Below are positions 1 to 9,387 of a stretch of DNA of 64,000 nt, in pieces. The DNA is taken from positions 186,001 through 250,000 of the forward strand of contig NZ_AUUA01000002.1 of NCBI RefSeq assembly GCF_000439085.1, in the 5' to 3' direction. Below the pieces are notes generated by a model, which saw nothing but the letters and a program-made list of their open reading frames with translations, was not told the DNA's origin and did no database searches. The translations under genes were made by a program, and so were the position numbers. The stretch is from Leminorella grimontii ATCC 33999 = DSM 5078. Its GTDB lineage: Bacteria; Pseudomonadota; Gammaproteobacteria; Enterobacterales; Enterobacteriaceae. Every line of letters begins with the position of its first letter. The first letter of the stretch is position 1.

Positions 1-507
1 CGCGTTCGATTTTAACGCCTCGCGGACAACCTCTCTGGGATGGACCTCAACGCTGTTGAGCGTACCGCTGAACATCTCCTTATGGTAAAGCACCTGGTGC
101 TGATTATCCAAAAAAATGACGACGAACACCTCCCGCTCCCGATGCGACAGCAGGTTTTGCAGGTAGCCGAAGGTCAGCGACGGGCTGCTTATCGGGCACA
201 TGACCTTTAGCTGGTGCCCGAGATACCGGCGGGACAGCTCAACCGTCGCATGCAGCTGTGCAAAACGCGCCAGCCCCAGTCCGTACCCCTGACAAAACTG
301 GTTATAATCAGCCGACAGCAGCCCGTGGATAGACCCAAACTCCCTTAATATTCGGGCCGAGAAGTCCATAACGTGAAGCCCTCCTCGGCCAGTCTTAAAA
401 AATACCGCCAGCAGTTCCCTATCAGAGAGCGCTTCTGCGCCATACGCCAGCAGCTTTTCTCTGGGCGCACAGCCTCCTTCCCAAAACGGTGCATCTTTTT
501 CTTTCAT
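1..507 (-). CDS. radC: RadC/YicR family JAB-domain protein (3' end outside window)
   Basis: This is the N-terminal 169 residues of a RadC-family protein, which is usually about 220 residues. The start ATG at 507 follows a strong GGAGGTGG Shine-Dalgarno sequence. Near the N-terminus are the helix-hairpin-helix-like ALSDRELLAV segment and a GLGLARF segment. The stretch NSVEVHPREVVREAL then leads into the JAMM metalloprotease-like domain. The window ends just before the expected HNHPSG metal-binding motif, so the catalytic residues cannot be checked. RadC was named for a radiation phenotype, but its biochemical role is unsettled. It is divergent from coaBC, exactly as in E. coli. The identification rests on sequence pattern and synteny. 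Confidence 0.9.
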   Translation of the reverse strand, partial: MKEKDAPFWEGGCAPREKLLAYGAEALSDRELLAVFFKTGRGGLHVMDFSARILREFGSIHGLLSADYNQFCQGYGLGLARFAQLHATVELSRRYLGHQLKVMCPISSPSLTFGYLQNLLSHREREVFVVIFLDNQHQVLYHKEMFSGTLNSVEVHPREVVREALKSNA

Positions 508-910
508 CTCCACCTCCTTGGTCAAATACTTTGGCAACCTGGGGGAAATGAATCTACTCACTGTGAACAATGTCGGAACATACTTCCAATAAAATATTTT
601 ATTTACCAGTACATTACATACTATCGTGCGAGATACTTCGCGTTATGTTTTTCCTGCATTCAATAAACGGTATAAATACAAATCCTGAAACTCTATTTGT
701 GCTAGTATATCGGCGTTACTGTATATATAATCAGTATTCTGATTCATTCTTTTCGCAATAAGAATGTGCAAGGAATGCTTGTTCTCTTCGCCCTATCGAA
801 GGTTGTGATAAACTCCGCGGCATGCTTTCCAATTTCAGGGTTTTCCCTTAAAACAAGTCCGTTAAAACAAATCAGCGAAAACAAATCAGTGAAAACAGAA
901 TGAGGCGGCG
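508..910. other. radC-coaBC divergent intergenic region
   Basis: The 403-bp AT-rich spacer holds no convincing gene. A TATAAT hexamer at 726-731 could be a -10 element for coaBC, but no good -35 sits at the right distance. Just upstream of coaBC a 14-bp unit (aaaacaaatcagcg / aaaacaaatcagtg) is tandemly duplicated at 864-877 and 878-891. Its role is unknown. Confidence 0.5.
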
Positions 911-2122
911 ATGATGGCAGCGCTAAACGGAAAAAAAATAGTATTAGGCATAGGCGGCGGCATCGCCGCCTATAAGTGCCCGGAAATCGTACGTCGCCTG
1001 CGCGACAAGGGCGCCGACGTGCGGGTTGTGATGACGCCAGCGGCAAAGGCCTTTATCACGCCGCTAACGCTGCAGGCCGTTTCCGGCCATCCCGTTTCTG
1101 ACGATTTGCTGGACCCGGCGGCCGAAGCCGCTATGGGTCATATCGAGCTAGGCAAATGGGCGGATCTTATTCTACTGGCCCCTGCGACGGCCGACCTGTT
1201 GGCTCGCCTGGCCGCCGGAATGGCCAACGATCTGGTGACCACCCTGTGCCTTGCCAGCGCGGCTCCCGTCGCCGCTGCGCCTGCGATGAACCAGCAAATG
1301 TATCGCGCGCAGGCGACGCAGGATAATCTCAAAACGCTAGGAGCTCGGGGAGTCCACCTTCTAGGGCCAGACAGCGGCTCTCAGGCCTGCGGTGACGTCG
1401 GGCCGGGAAGAATGCTGGATCCTCAGGACATCATCGCGCGCTGTGAAGAAATACTGCATACGCCGCAGGACTTGGCTCACCTCAACGTTCTGCTTACCGC
1501 AGGCCCAACCCGCGAGGCGCTGGACCCCGTTCGATTCATCACCAACCACAGCTCCGGAAAAATGGGCTATTCCATCGCCCGCGCGGCGGCCGCGCGCGGC
1601 GCTAACGTCACGCTGGTTAGCGGCCCTGTAGATCTCGCGCCGCCCGCCAACGTTACAATCGTTAACGTCACCAGCGCGCTGGAAATGCGTGAAGCCGTCA
1701 TGTCTCGCGCCGCAGGGCAAAATATTTTTATTGCCTGCGCTGCCGTTGCCGACTATCGTGCGCTCCACATTGCCGATGAGAAAATTAAAAAACAGGGCGA
1801 CGAGCTCACCCTGAAAATGATAAAAAACCCCGATATCGTGGCTGAAGTCGCCGCTATGCCGGCTGCGCGCCCGTTCGTCGTGGGATTTGCCGCCGAAACG
1901 CAGAATGTGGAAGAATATGCGCGCTCAAAGCTGGCCCGCAAAAATCTTGACCTCATCTGCGCAAACGACGTGTCACGGCCGGGACAAGGATTTAACAGCG
2001 ACAGCAATGCTCTGCATCTGTACTGGTCAAACGGCGAGATGAGCTTACCCTTAAGCGATAAATCTTTGCTTGGTCAAAAACTGATGGACGAAATCGTCAA
2101 ACGCTATGAAGAAAAAAATTGA
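911..2122 (+). CDS. coaBC: Bifunctional phosphopantothenoylcysteine decarboxylase / phosphopantothenate-cysteine ligase
   Basis: CoaBC condenses 4'-phosphopantothenate with cysteine using CTP, then decarboxylates the product with FMN to 4'-phosphopantetheine in coenzyme A synthesis. The protein is 403 residues, the normal length. The N-terminal flavoprotein CoaC domain shows the GGGIAAYK start, the HIELGKWAD and APATADLLA motifs, the PAMN loop and the [10 protein letters not shown] segment with the active-site Cys. The CoaB domain begins near residue 190 ([13 protein letters not shown]) and carries the NHSSGKMG nucleotide-binding motif. ATG at 911 and ATG at 914 are both possible starts. The last 17 bases overlap dut, so the two are translationally linked. 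Confidence 0.97.
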   Translation: MMAALNGKKIVLGIGGGIAAYKCPEIVRRLRDKGADVRVVMTPAAKAFITPLTLQAVSGHPVSDDLLDPAAEAAMGHIELGKWADLILLAPATADLLARLAAGMANDLVTTLCLASAAPVAAAPAMNQQMYRAQATQDNLKTLGARGVHLLGPDSGSQACGDVGPGRMLDPQDIIARCEEILHTPQDLAHLNVLLTAGPTREALDPVRFITNHSSGKMGYSIARAAAARGANVTLVSGPVDLAPPANVTIVNVTSALEMREAVMSRAAGQNIFIACAAVADYRALHIADEKIKKQGDELTLKMIKNPDIVAEVAAMPAARPFVVGFAAETQNVEEYARSKLARKNLDLICANDVSRPGQGFNSDSNALHLYWSNGEMSLPLSDKSLLGQKLMDEIVKRYEEKN

Positions 2123-2564
2123 TGTAAAAATTCTCGATCCCCGCATCGGGACAACCTTTCCGCTTCCCGCCTACGCAACGCCGGGCTCTGCCGGGCTGGA
2201 TCTTCGCGCCTGTCTGGACGAAGCCGTTACGTTAAATCCGGGAGAAACGAAGCTGCTGCCGACGGGCCTGGCCATTCACGTTGCCGACCCGTCTCTCGCT
2301 GCGGTGATCCTGCCGCGTTCCGGGCTTGGACATAAGCACGGCGTCGTGCTGGGCAATCTGGTCGGCCTTATCGACTCCGACTATCAGGGGCAGCTCATGG
2401 TTTCAGTCTGGAACCGCGGCCAGACGCCTTTCGTTATTGAACCGGGTGAACGTATTTCACAAATGGTTTTTGTTCCCGTCGTACAGGCTGAATTCAACAT
2501 CGTTGAAGACTTTGAAAGCAGTGAGCGCGGCGAAGGCGGTTTCGGCCACTCCGGACGCCAGTAG
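2106..2564 (+). CDS. dut: Deoxyuridine 5'-triphosphate nucleotidohydrolase
   Basis: dUTPase hydrolyses dUTP to dUMP and pyrophosphate, which keeps uracil out of DNA and supplies dTMP synthesis. The 152-residue protein has the five trimeric-dUTPase motifs in order: [10 protein letters not shown] (motif 1), LPRSGLG (motif 2), GLIDSDYQG (motif 3, with the catalytic Asp), the motif 4 stretch [20 protein letters not shown], and the flexible C-terminal P-loop-like [11 protein letters not shown] (motif 5). It overlaps the end of coaBC by 17 bases, as in other enterobacteria. Function is well established for the family. Confidence 0.98.
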   Translation: MKKKIDVKILDPRIGTTFPLPAYATPGSAGLDLRACLDEAVTLNPGETKLLPTGLAIHVADPSLAAVILPRSGLGHKHGVVLGNLVGLIDSDYQGQLMVSVWNRGQTPFVIEPGERISQMVFVPVVQAEFNIVEDFESSERGEGGFGHSGRQ

Positions 2565-2659
2565 CGTTTTCACCATAAAAAATAACGGTTATCAGGCCGG
2601 CTTACCGCCGGTCGATTGGGCGTGGGCTGTATCCCGCCCTAATTTGGACGTCACTGGAC

Positions 2660-3253
2660 ATGGTAGAAAAAGTTACAAAGAAAAATCGTAAAGAAGACAT
2701 TCTGCAGGCGTTAGCCCAGATGCTGGAGTCAAGCGACGGCAGCCAGCGCATTACGACCGCCAAGCTGGCGGCGAACGTTGGCGTGTCCGAAGCGGCGCTT
2801 TATCGCCACTTTCCCAGCAAAATGCGGATGTTTGACAGCCTGATCGAGTTTATTGAGGATAGCCTCAACAGCCGCATCAATCTGATACTGCAGGATGAAA
2901 AAGACACCTTTCACCGCATTCGCCTCATTATGCTTCTCATTCTGGGCTTTGCGGAAAAGAATCCGGGGTTGACGCGGATTATGACCGGCCACGCCCTGAT
3001 GTTCGAACAGGACAGGCTTCAGGGAAGGATAAATCAGCTGTTTGAGCGGATAGAAACCCAGCTGCGGCAGGTGCTGCGGGAAAGAAAGCTGCGCGAAGGA
3101 GAGTCTTTTGCCTATGACGAAAGCCTGATAGCCAGCCAGCTGCTCGCCTTTTGTGAAGGTATGATGTCCCGCTTTGTACGCTCGGAGTTTCGCTACCGCC
3201 CGACGGAAGAGTTTGAGCTACGCTGGCCGATGCTGGCGCTTCAGCTTCAGTAG
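2660..3253 (+). CDS. slmA: Nucleoid occlusion factor SlmA (TetR family)
   Basis: SlmA is a TetR-fold DNA-binding protein. Bound to SlmA-binding sites around the chromosome, it blocks FtsZ ring assembly over the nucleoid. The 197-residue protein has an N-terminal helix-turn-helix (roughly residues 28-60, [21 protein letters not shown]) and an all-helical C-terminal dimerisation and FtsZ-interaction domain. It lies 95 bp after dut. In E. coli the next, convergent gene is pyrE. Here it is a gluconate dehydrogenase operon, and pyrE sits some 44 kb away. Confidence 0.97.
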   Translation: MVEKVTKKNRKEDILQALAQMLESSDGSQRITTAKLAANVGVSEAALYRHFPSKMRMFDSLIEFIEDSLNSRINLILQDEKDTFHRIRLIMLLILGFAEKNPGLTRIMTGHALMFEQDRLQGRINQLFERIETQLRQVLRERKLREGESFAYDESLIASQLLAFCEGMMSRFVRSEFRYRPTEEFELRWPMLALQLQ

Positions 3254-3274
3254 CCTATACGGCGCGACGCATAT

Positions 3275-3310
3275 ATAAAGAGGGGCGGTGTTAACACCGC
3301 CCCTCTTTAT
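3275..3310. terminator. Bidirectional terminator, slmA / gluconate dehydrogenase operon
   Basis: A perfect 36-bp palindrome centred on GTTAAC has A-tracts and T-tracts on both flanks. It lies between the convergent ends of slmA and the cytochrome gene, so it can stop transcription from both sides. Confidence 0.9.
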
Positions 3311-3329
3311 TTCCGAACTTGGAAACAGG

Positions 3330-4649
3330 TTACTTAGCGGCTTGCGATACCGATGCTGCGCCATAGAGCGGCGCGTTCACCTCTTCACGCACGTTGGCTA
3401 CGTCCTTTTCCGTAACGGGTTCAGCCTTATTGCCCCAGCTGTTGCGAATAAAGTTGACCACGTCGGCCACCTGCTTATCCGTAAGTCGAGTAGCAAAGTC
3501 AGGCATAGCATAAGGCGTAGGCGCTTTAAACGTAGACGGCAGAGTTCCCCCTTTCAAAATGATATGAATCAGGGACGTTGCGTCTTTAGTGGCTAACGCA
3601 GAATTACCCGCCAACGCGGGGAAAACCTCCGCATAGCCTTTGCCGTCAGTACGGTGACAGGCGGCACAGCTGTCAACGTATACGCTGGCGCCTACGGCGC
3701 TGTCGTCACCGTTAAACAGCGCCTTATAGGCCGTATCGTCATACTTAAACGGCTTTTGACCCGCATCAACCGGCGGCAGCGATTTAAGATAGCGGGCAAT
3801 CGACGTCAGATCCTCCTGCGTCATGTACTGCATGCTCTGCGTCACCACGTCGCTCATGGCGCCGAAAACCGCCGTATGCTCGGTGCGGCCGGTACTCAAA
3901 AACTGCACCAGCTGCGCCTCGCTCCAGCTTCCCAGCCCGTCGCGCAGGTCGCCCCGCAGGTTTTTCCCTACCCAGCCTTCCATCGCATTGCCGCCGGATA
4001 GATAAAGCGCCCCCTCTTGCGCAGTCAGCGCTTTTTCCTGCATGCCGATGCCGCGAGGGCTATGGCATGCGCCGCAGTGCCCTAATCCCTCAACGAGATA
4101 GGCACCGCGGGCGATGACAGGATCCTGCCCGGACGCGGGTTCAAACGCCTTCACTTCCGGCGCAAACATCCAGCGCCAGGCCGTCAGCGGCCAGCGCATA
4201 GAGAGCGGCCAGGTGATGTCCGTCGGCTTATTGGCCTGATTTACCGGCTGCACGCCGTGCATAAAATAGGCATACAGCGCGCGCATGTCCGCATCGGTGA
4301 CTCGAGCATAGGAAGGGTATGGCATCGCCGGGTAGAGAGTATGGTCCTTGCCGATACCGTGACGCACGGCGTTGTCGAAGTCCTCGAAGCTGTACTCGCC
4401 GATCCCGGTTTGCTTATCCGGCGTAATGTTAGTGGAATATATCGTTCCAACGGGTGATTCCATCGGCAGCCCACCGGCGAACGGCTTGCCGCCCGACGCC
4501 GTGTGGCAAGCAACGCAGTCGCCGGCGCGGGCCAAATATTCACCCTGTTTGATTAGCGTTGCGTCCTTATAGTCAACCGACTCAGCCGCGAAAAGCGGCG
4601 CGCTCAGCCCCAGAGCCAGCCCAGCGGCGAAAAGAAGTCTGTTCATCAT
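3330..4649 (-). CDS. Gluconate 2-dehydrogenase, triheme cytochrome c subunit
   Basis: This membrane-anchored periplasmic cytochrome c passes electrons from the FAD subunit of gluconate 2-dehydrogenase to the quinone pool. The protein has an N-terminal signal peptide (MMNRLLFAAG..., cleavage near LFAAES) and three CxxCH heme sites: CVACH (C45-H49), CGACH (C192-H196) and CAACH (C328-H332). This is the pattern of the triheme subunits of FAD-dependent gluconate, sorbitol and alcohol dehydrogenases. I chose ATG 4649 because GGAGGAG lies directly upstream; a longer frame to 4739 would add a non-signal extension overlapping the preceding gene. It is the third gene of the operon, 10 bp after the flavoprotein. 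Sister families oxidise other sugars, so gluconate is inferred from the whole operon. Confidence 0.92.
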   Translation of the reverse strand: MMNRLLFAAGLALGLSAPLFAAESVDYKDATLIKQGEYLARAGDCVACHTASGGKPFAGGLPMESPVGTIYSTNITPDKQTGIGEYSFEDFDNAVRHGIGKDHTLYPAMPYPSYARVTDADMRALYAYFMHGVQPVNQANKPTDITWPLSMRWPLTAWRWMFAPEVKAFEPASGQDPVIARGAYLVEGLGHCGACHSPRGIGMQEKALTAQEGALYLSGGNAMEGWVGKNLRGDLRDGLGSWSEAQLVQFLSTGRTEHTAVFGAMSDVVTQSMQYMTQEDLTSIARYLKSLPPVDAGQKPFKYDDTAYKALFNGDDSAVGASVYVDSCAACHRTDGKGYAEVFPALAGNSALATKDATSLIHIILKGGTLPSTFKAPTPYAMPDFATRLTDKQVADVVNFIRNSWGNKAEPVTEKDVANVREEVNAPLYGAASVSQAAK

Positions 4650-4659
4650 CGTCTCCTCC

Positions 4660-6435
4660 TTACGCCTGAACCAGCGGGCCAGGATTTTTAAGATACTGTT
4701 CGCGAATCGCATTCGCAGACCAGTACGCCAGCGCACCAACCAACCCGGTTGGGTTATAGCCGAAGTTCTGTGGGAACACGCAGGCGCCCATCACAAACAC
4801 GTTCGGCACGTCCCAGCTTTGCAGGTAGCGGTTAACCACGCTGCTGCTGGGATCGCTGCCCATAATCGCGCCGCCGGTGTTGTGAGTCGTCTGATAGGGC
4901 CGCGTATCGTACTGGGCGCCAAGCTTCTTCACATTGACCTTGTACGACTCCGGATTCATGGCTTTGGCAATCTCACCGGCTTTGTTAGTGGTGAACTGCG
5001 CCATCTTGATCTCGTTATCGTGCCAGTTAAAGGTCATTCTCAATAAGGGCTGGCCGTTACTGTCAGTATAATTAGGGTCTAGATCGAGGTAGCTATCGCG
5101 ATAGGACATCACTGACCCCGAAGAACCGATGCTCATCGCGCGCTGATAGCTGTCCTGTATCGCTCCCTTCCATTCGCTGCCCCAGGCCGGCGTTCCGGCC
5201 GGTACCGTCGCCTGCTTGATCGGGCGACCGCCGGAGCGGTGGTGGTTAATGTTAGCGCCGCCGATAAAGCCGAGCGGGCCGTGATCGAAATTGTCGCCGT
5301 TAAAATCATCGATAGCCTGCCCGCCAGCGCCGGTGCCGATAAACGGGTTGAGCGTCGTTCCCTTAGGCATCATCACGCTTACGGACGTCAGCATCTGATA
5401 GGCGTAGTTGCGCCCGACGACGCCTTCATTGGTGATCGGGTTATAGGGTTTCCCTATCTTGGAAAGCAGCAGCAGGCGCACGTTGTGCATCTGGAAGGCG
5501 CTCAGAATAACGATATTGGCCGGTTGCTCAATCTCTCGTCCCTGAGCGTCGATATAGGTCACGCCGGTCGCCTTTTTACCGGTCGAATCCAGATTTACGC
5601 GAATGACCTGAGAGTGGGTGCGAAGCTCAAAGTTAGGCTTTCTTAACAAAACGGGCAGGATGGTCGTCTGCGGAGAGGCCTTGGAGTAAAGATAGCAGGC
5701 GTAGTGCTCGCAATAGCCGCAGAAGTTACAGGGGCCAAGGCGCACGCCATAGGGGTTGGTATAGGGCTCAGAGGCGTTGGATGCCGGAATAGGGAACGGC
5801 TTATAACCCAGCTCCTGCGCAGCCTTGGCAAACAGCGTGGCGCTATAGACGTCTTTTAACGGCGGCAGCGGGTACTCTTTGCTGCGCGGCGCCTCAAGTT
5901 GGTTACCGCCCTCCTGCTTCTGCCCGTTAATGTTGCCCGCGCGCCCGGAGACGCCGCAAACGTATTCGAACTTGGTGAAATAGGGCTCCAGCTCGTCGTA
6001 GGTGACGCCGAAGTCCTGAATGGTCATACCCTCGGGAATGAAGCTCTTACCGTAGCGTTCCTCATAGTGGCTGCGAATTCTCAGCTCTTCCGGAAACGCG
6101 CGCCAGTGGAGGCCGTTCCAGTGGAAGCCTGCTCCGCCTACCCCCGTTCCCAGTAAAAACGAGCCGTGCTGGCGATAGGGAACCGCCTGCTCGCCGGTCG
6201 AGTGGCGAATAGTGACCGTCTCCTTGGAGAGGTCCTGAAACAGCTTGCCGCGCACCGAATAGGCCAGCTCGTCGGCGACGTTTGGATATTTCCCTTCGGT
6301 GGGCGTGTCGTGCATTCCACCGCGCTCGAGCGCCAAAACGTTCAGGCCCGCTTCGGTCAACTCCTGTCCCATAATAGCGCCGGTCCAGCCGAAGCCCACC
6401 AGCACAACGTCCACAGGTTCTTTTTTAATTGTCAT
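4660..6435 (-). CDS. Gluconate 2-dehydrogenase, FAD (GMC-type) large subunit
   Basis: This catalytic flavoprotein oxidises D-gluconate to 2-keto-D-gluconate on the periplasmic side. The 591-residue protein has an N-terminal Rossmann dinucleotide motif (GFGWTG, residues 14-19, then LALERGG) and the GMC-type C-terminal segment with THNTGGAIMG and FGYNPTGLVGALA. A cysteine cluster C236-x2-C239-x2-C242-x4-C247 matches the position of the 3Fe-4S ligands described for related FAD-dependent glucose dehydrogenase complexes. It has no signal peptide of its own. It is presumably exported in complex with the Tat-signal gamma subunit encoded just upstream (6-bp gap). Confidence 0.93.
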   Translation of the reverse strand: MTIKKEPVDVVLVGFGWTGAIMGQELTEAGLNVLALERGGMHDTPTEGKYPNVADELAYSVRGKLFQDLSKETVTIRHSTGEQAVPYRQHGSFLLGTGVGGAGFHWNGLHWRAFPEELRIRSHYEERYGKSFIPEGMTIQDFGVTYDELEPYFTKFEYVCGVSGRAGNINGQKQEGGNQLEAPRSKEYPLPPLKDVYSATLFAKAAQELGYKPFPIPASNASEPYTNPYGVRLGPCNFCGYCEHYACYLYSKASPQTTILPVLLRKPNFELRTHSQVIRVNLDSTGKKATGVTYIDAQGREIEQPANIVILSAFQMHNVRLLLLSKIGKPYNPITNEGVVGRNYAYQMLTSVSVMMPKGTTLNPFIGTGAGGQAIDDFNGDNFDHGPLGFIGGANINHHRSGGRPIKQATVPAGTPAWGSEWKGAIQDSYQRAMSIGSSGSVMSYRDSYLDLDPNYTDSNGQPLLRMTFNWHDNEIKMAQFTTNKAGEIAKAMNPESYKVNVKKLGAQYDTRPYQTTHNTGGAIMGSDPSSSVVNRYLQSWDVPNVFVMGACVFPQNFGYNPTGLVGALAYWSANAIREQYLKNPGPLVQA

Positions 6436-6441
6436 TTTCCA

Positions 6442-7155
6442 TTACCCCCGCTCGCCGGAAATAGATACCGGCCCTAACGGATAAGGCCTGTCCGAATGTT
6501 CTACCCAGTCCATAAAGTCGGCCCGGGCGCCGGGGAAACCAATCATTTTCCATCCGGCCAAATGGCGATTGCCGCCGTACTGAGGATCGGCAAAATAGCC
6601 CTCTTTGGTATTTGCCAACAGGAATGAAAAAAAGGTTTTTGACGGGACGTCGGCCAGCTCAATCTTTCCGCTTTCCAGCTGTTTCAGGACGGACGTCTGC
6701 GCCTCTTTATCCAGCTCGGCGAACGTCTTTTTATACTGCTGCTGGCACCACTTATCGCAGCCGGCGATGCCCAAACGATATACGTCTCTGGGCGCAAGCT
6801 TCAGCTGATAGCCGAACTCAGGCGCAGCATCCGGGTGAAACGGCCCCTTCATATACCAAAGCTCACCGCGCCCGTAAGGCGTATCCATCTGCTTATCGAT
6901 GAACTCCGGCACGCAGGCGGTAATAGCGCCCGCACCGTACCGATCTTCAGGGATAAGCAGATCGCAGGCCGCCATAACAAAGGCCCATTCGGCTTCGGAA
7001 AAAAACGTAGGTCGGTATTTATTGAGAGGCGTGGGGGATTCTGCCTGGGCGATATTGCTCACTAATCCGCCGCCGGCAACGGCAACAACCGGGATGATTC
7101 CAAGCCCTTTGCGTAGAAAATCACGCCTGGCGTTGGAGTGTTTGGTCTCTGACAT
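6442..7155 (-). CDS. Gluconate 2-dehydrogenase gamma subunit (Tat-exported small subunit)
   Basis: This is the first gene of the operon, 237 residues. It begins with a twin-arginine signal (ARRDFLRKGLG followed by a hydrophobic run and ending near NIAQAE), which is typical of gluconate 2-dehydrogenase subunit 3. That subunit acts as export chaperone or hitchhiker for the flavoprotein. The start at 7155 is supported by GAGGA six bases upstream and places the twin arginines at residues 10-11. An upstream frame to 7215 would bury the signal. Regulatory signals are not obvious in the 299 bp upstream. Function is assigned by domain type and by the operon. Confidence 0.92.
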   Translation of the reverse strand: MSETKHSNARRDFLRKGLGIIPVVAVAGGGLVSNIAQAESPTPLNKYRPTFFSEAEWAFVMAACDLLIPEDRYGAGAITACVPEFIDKQMDTPYGRGELWYMKGPFHPDAAPEFGYQLKLAPRDVYRLGIAGCDKWCQQQYKKTFAELDKEAQTSVLKQLESGKIELADVPSKTFFSFLLANTKEGYFADPQYGGNRHLAGWKMIGFPGARADFMDWVEHSDRPYPLGPVSISGERG

Positions 7156-7401
7156 AGGCTTCCTCGCTGCTTTTTTGTTATTTCTGTTTTTTATTATCCG
7201 GTTAAGGCACAACAAAAACTCCCATAAATATTAACGATAAATTTACATTTCAAAGGAACATATTGTGCTAAAAAGGTAAAAATAACCTTATTAATTGTAG
7301 GCTGTTTTTAAGAGCAACGCTTAGCGTGGAAAAAAGGGGCCGAAAAAAGGGGGATCAGAGAAAAGAAAAACGCTTTCACAATAGGCATAATGCAATTTAA
7401 A

Positions 7402-7432
7402 AGGCCCCGACAGAGCGATTCTGCCGGGGCCT
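7402..7432 (-). terminator. Rho-independent terminator of fumB
   Basis: Read on the minus strand, a 13-bp stem (AGGCCCCGgCAGA / TCTGtCGGGGCCT, near perfect) with a 5-base loop is followed by TTTT. It lies 22 bp past the fumB stop. Confidence 0.85.
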
Positions 7433-7454
7433 CGTTTTCAAACGCATTCAGGGA

Positions 7455-9074
7455 TTATTTAAACTTCTGGAAGAAGTCATTGCCCTTGTCGTCAACCAGA
7501 ATGAAGGCCGGGAAGTTTTCAACTTCAATCTTCCAAATGGCTTCCATATCCAGCTCCGGATAGGCTACGCACTCAAGCTTCTTAATGCTGTTTTGCGCCA
7601 GTACGGCAGCCGGGCCGCCGATGCTGCCCAGATAGAAACCGCCGTGCTTCTTACAGGCGTCGGTTACCTGCTGGCTACGGTTGCCCTTCGACAGCATGAT
7701 CAGGCTTGCGCCGTGGGACTGGAAGGCATCAACATAGGAATCCATTCGGCCTGCGGTCGTTGGGCCTAATGAGCCAGACGCATATCCCTCCGGCTTCTTC
7801 GCCGGCCCCGCGTAGTAAATCGGGTGATCTTTAACGTACTGCGGCAGGTCCTCGCCTTTGTCCAACATTGCCTGCAGGCGCGCGTGAGCGATGTCGCGAG
7901 CAACGATGATGGTGCCGGTTAAGGATACGCGGGTAGAGACCGGATACTTCGACAGGTCAGCCAGCACTTCCTTCATTGGACGATTGAGGTTGATGTGAAC
8001 CGCTTCACCTTCGCCAGCGTTACGGTACTCTTCTGGAATGTACTTGCTCGGATTATCTTCCAGCTTCTCGATCCAGATGCCGTCTTTGTTGATTTTTGCC
8101 TTGATGTTGCGGTCAGCGGAGCAGGAAACGCCCATGCCGATCGGACAGGAAGCGCCGTGACGCGGCAGGCGAATAACGCGGATGTCGTGAGCGAAGTACT
8201 TGCCGCCAAACTGAGCGCCGATGCCCAGTCCCTGTGCCGCCTTAAGCAACTTCTCTTCCATTTCCACGTCGCGGAAAGCGCGGCCGCCTTCGTTGCCGGT
8301 AGTCGGCAGTTCGTCGTAATACTTGGCGGAGGCCATCTTAACCACTTTCAGGTTCGTCTCAGCCGACGTGCCGCCGATAACGAAAGCAATATGGTAAGGA
8401 GGGCAGGCCGCCGTACCGAGGCTCTTCATTTTCTCAATCAGGTATTTTTCCAGCTTTTCAGGCGTCAGCAGCGCTTTGGTTTCCTGATACAGCATGGTTT
8501 TGTTGGCCGAGCCGCCGCCCTTAATGATGCACAGGAACTTGTATTCTGAACCTTCGGTGCTGTAAAGATCGATTTGCGCCGGCAGGTTACAGCAGGTGTT
8601 GATTTCGTCATACATGTTCAACGGCGCGTTTTGAGAGTAGCGCAGGTTGTCATTGACGAAAGTATTGAATACGCCGCGGGACAGCGCTTCTTCATCATCG
8701 CAGCCGGTCCAGACGTTTTGGCCTTTTTTGCCCATGATGATAGCGGTGCCGGTGTCCTGACAGAACGGCAGAATACCCTTGGCCGCAATTTCCGCGTTGC
8801 GTAAAAACGTCAGCGCAACGTACTTATCGTTTTCGCTGGCTTCCGAGTCCGCCAGAATCTTGGCAACCTGCGCCTGGTGAGCCGGGCGAAGCAGGAAAGA
8901 GGCGTCATGAATGGCGTGCTGAGCGACCAGCGTCAGCGCTTCCGGTGCGACTTTAAGGATCTCATGCCCTTCGAATTCGCTAACGGAAACGTGATCTTTG
9001 GTCAGTAAATAGTATTCCGTTTTGTCCTCTCCCATCGGGAAAGGCTCTTGATATTTAAATTCAACGTTTGACAT
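7455..9074 (-). CDS. fumB: Class I fumarate hydratase (FumA/FumB type, 4Fe-4S)
   Basis: This enzyme interconverts fumarate and malate using an oxygen-labile 4Fe-4S cluster. The 539-residue protein matches E. coli FumA/FumB over its whole length. The three cluster cysteines fall at the equivalent positions: C105 (PFCQDTG), C224 (AACPPYH) and C318 (GVSCSAD). I prefer fumB over fumA because the gene follows dcuB, as in E. coli, where FumB feeds anaerobic fumarate respiration. FumA and FumB are too similar to separate by sequence alone. The start at 9074 has GGAG just upstream. A terminator ends dcuB upstream, so fumB probably also has its own promoter. Confidence 0.93.
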   Translation of the reverse strand: MSNVEFKYQEPFPMGEDKTEYYLLTKDHVSVSEFEGHEILKVAPEALTLVAQHAIHDASFLLRPAHQAQVAKILADSEASENDKYVALTFLRNAEIAAKGILPFCQDTGTAIIMGKKGQNVWTGCDDEEALSRGVFNTFVNDNLRYSQNAPLNMYDEINTCCNLPAQIDLYSTEGSEYKFLCIIKGGGSANKTMLYQETKALLTPEKLEKYLIEKMKSLGTAACPPYHIAFVIGGTSAETNLKVVKMASAKYYDELPTTGNEGGRAFRDVEMEEKLLKAAQGLGIGAQFGGKYFAHDIRVIRLPRHGASCPIGMGVSCSADRNIKAKINKDGIWIEKLEDNPSKYIPEEYRNAGEGEAVHINLNRPMKEVLADLSKYPVSTRVSLTGTIIVARDIAHARLQAMLDKGEDLPQYVKDHPIYYAGPAKKPEGYASGSLGPTTAGRMDSYVDAFQSHGASLIMLSKGNRSQQVTDACKKHGGFYLGSIGGPAAVLAQNSIKKLECVAYPELDMEAIWKIEVENFPAFILVDDKGNDFFQKFK

Positions 9075-9387
9075 TGCTCCAGCCTTTTATTCGTTATTTA
9101 GAAATAGAATACGGTCATTTTAATTAGGATAGATGCCCGAGTACCACGGACACCATAAAGTAAGGGAATGCTTTAGACAATAGCCGATGGACAGATTTAG
9201 CCAGTAAAGCCAACAATCTCATAACCCATTAACTTTACTAACATTTATTTAATTTCATTATGAATTTAATGAACTTAAAAAATCTAAAAAACGCCTAAAG
9301 AAAAGCATTACAACGACCAACGCGCTTCTTCAAAATTACGTATTAAAACGCGTGCCGCTCACAAATAAGCGGCACGCAATTGCGCAA
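9075..9387. other. fumB-dcuB intergenic region
   Basis: The 313-bp spacer contains the dcuB terminator at its dcuB end and AT-rich sequence upstream of fumB that probably carries a fumB promoter. I see no small gene and no clear FNR site. Confidence 0.5.
9350..9377 (-). terminator. Terminator downstream of dcuB
   Basis: The 10-bp perfect stem GCGTGCCGCT / AGCGGCACGC is followed on the minus strand by GTTTTAA, 11 bp after the dcuB stop. It partly uncouples dcuB from fumB. Confidence 0.8.
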
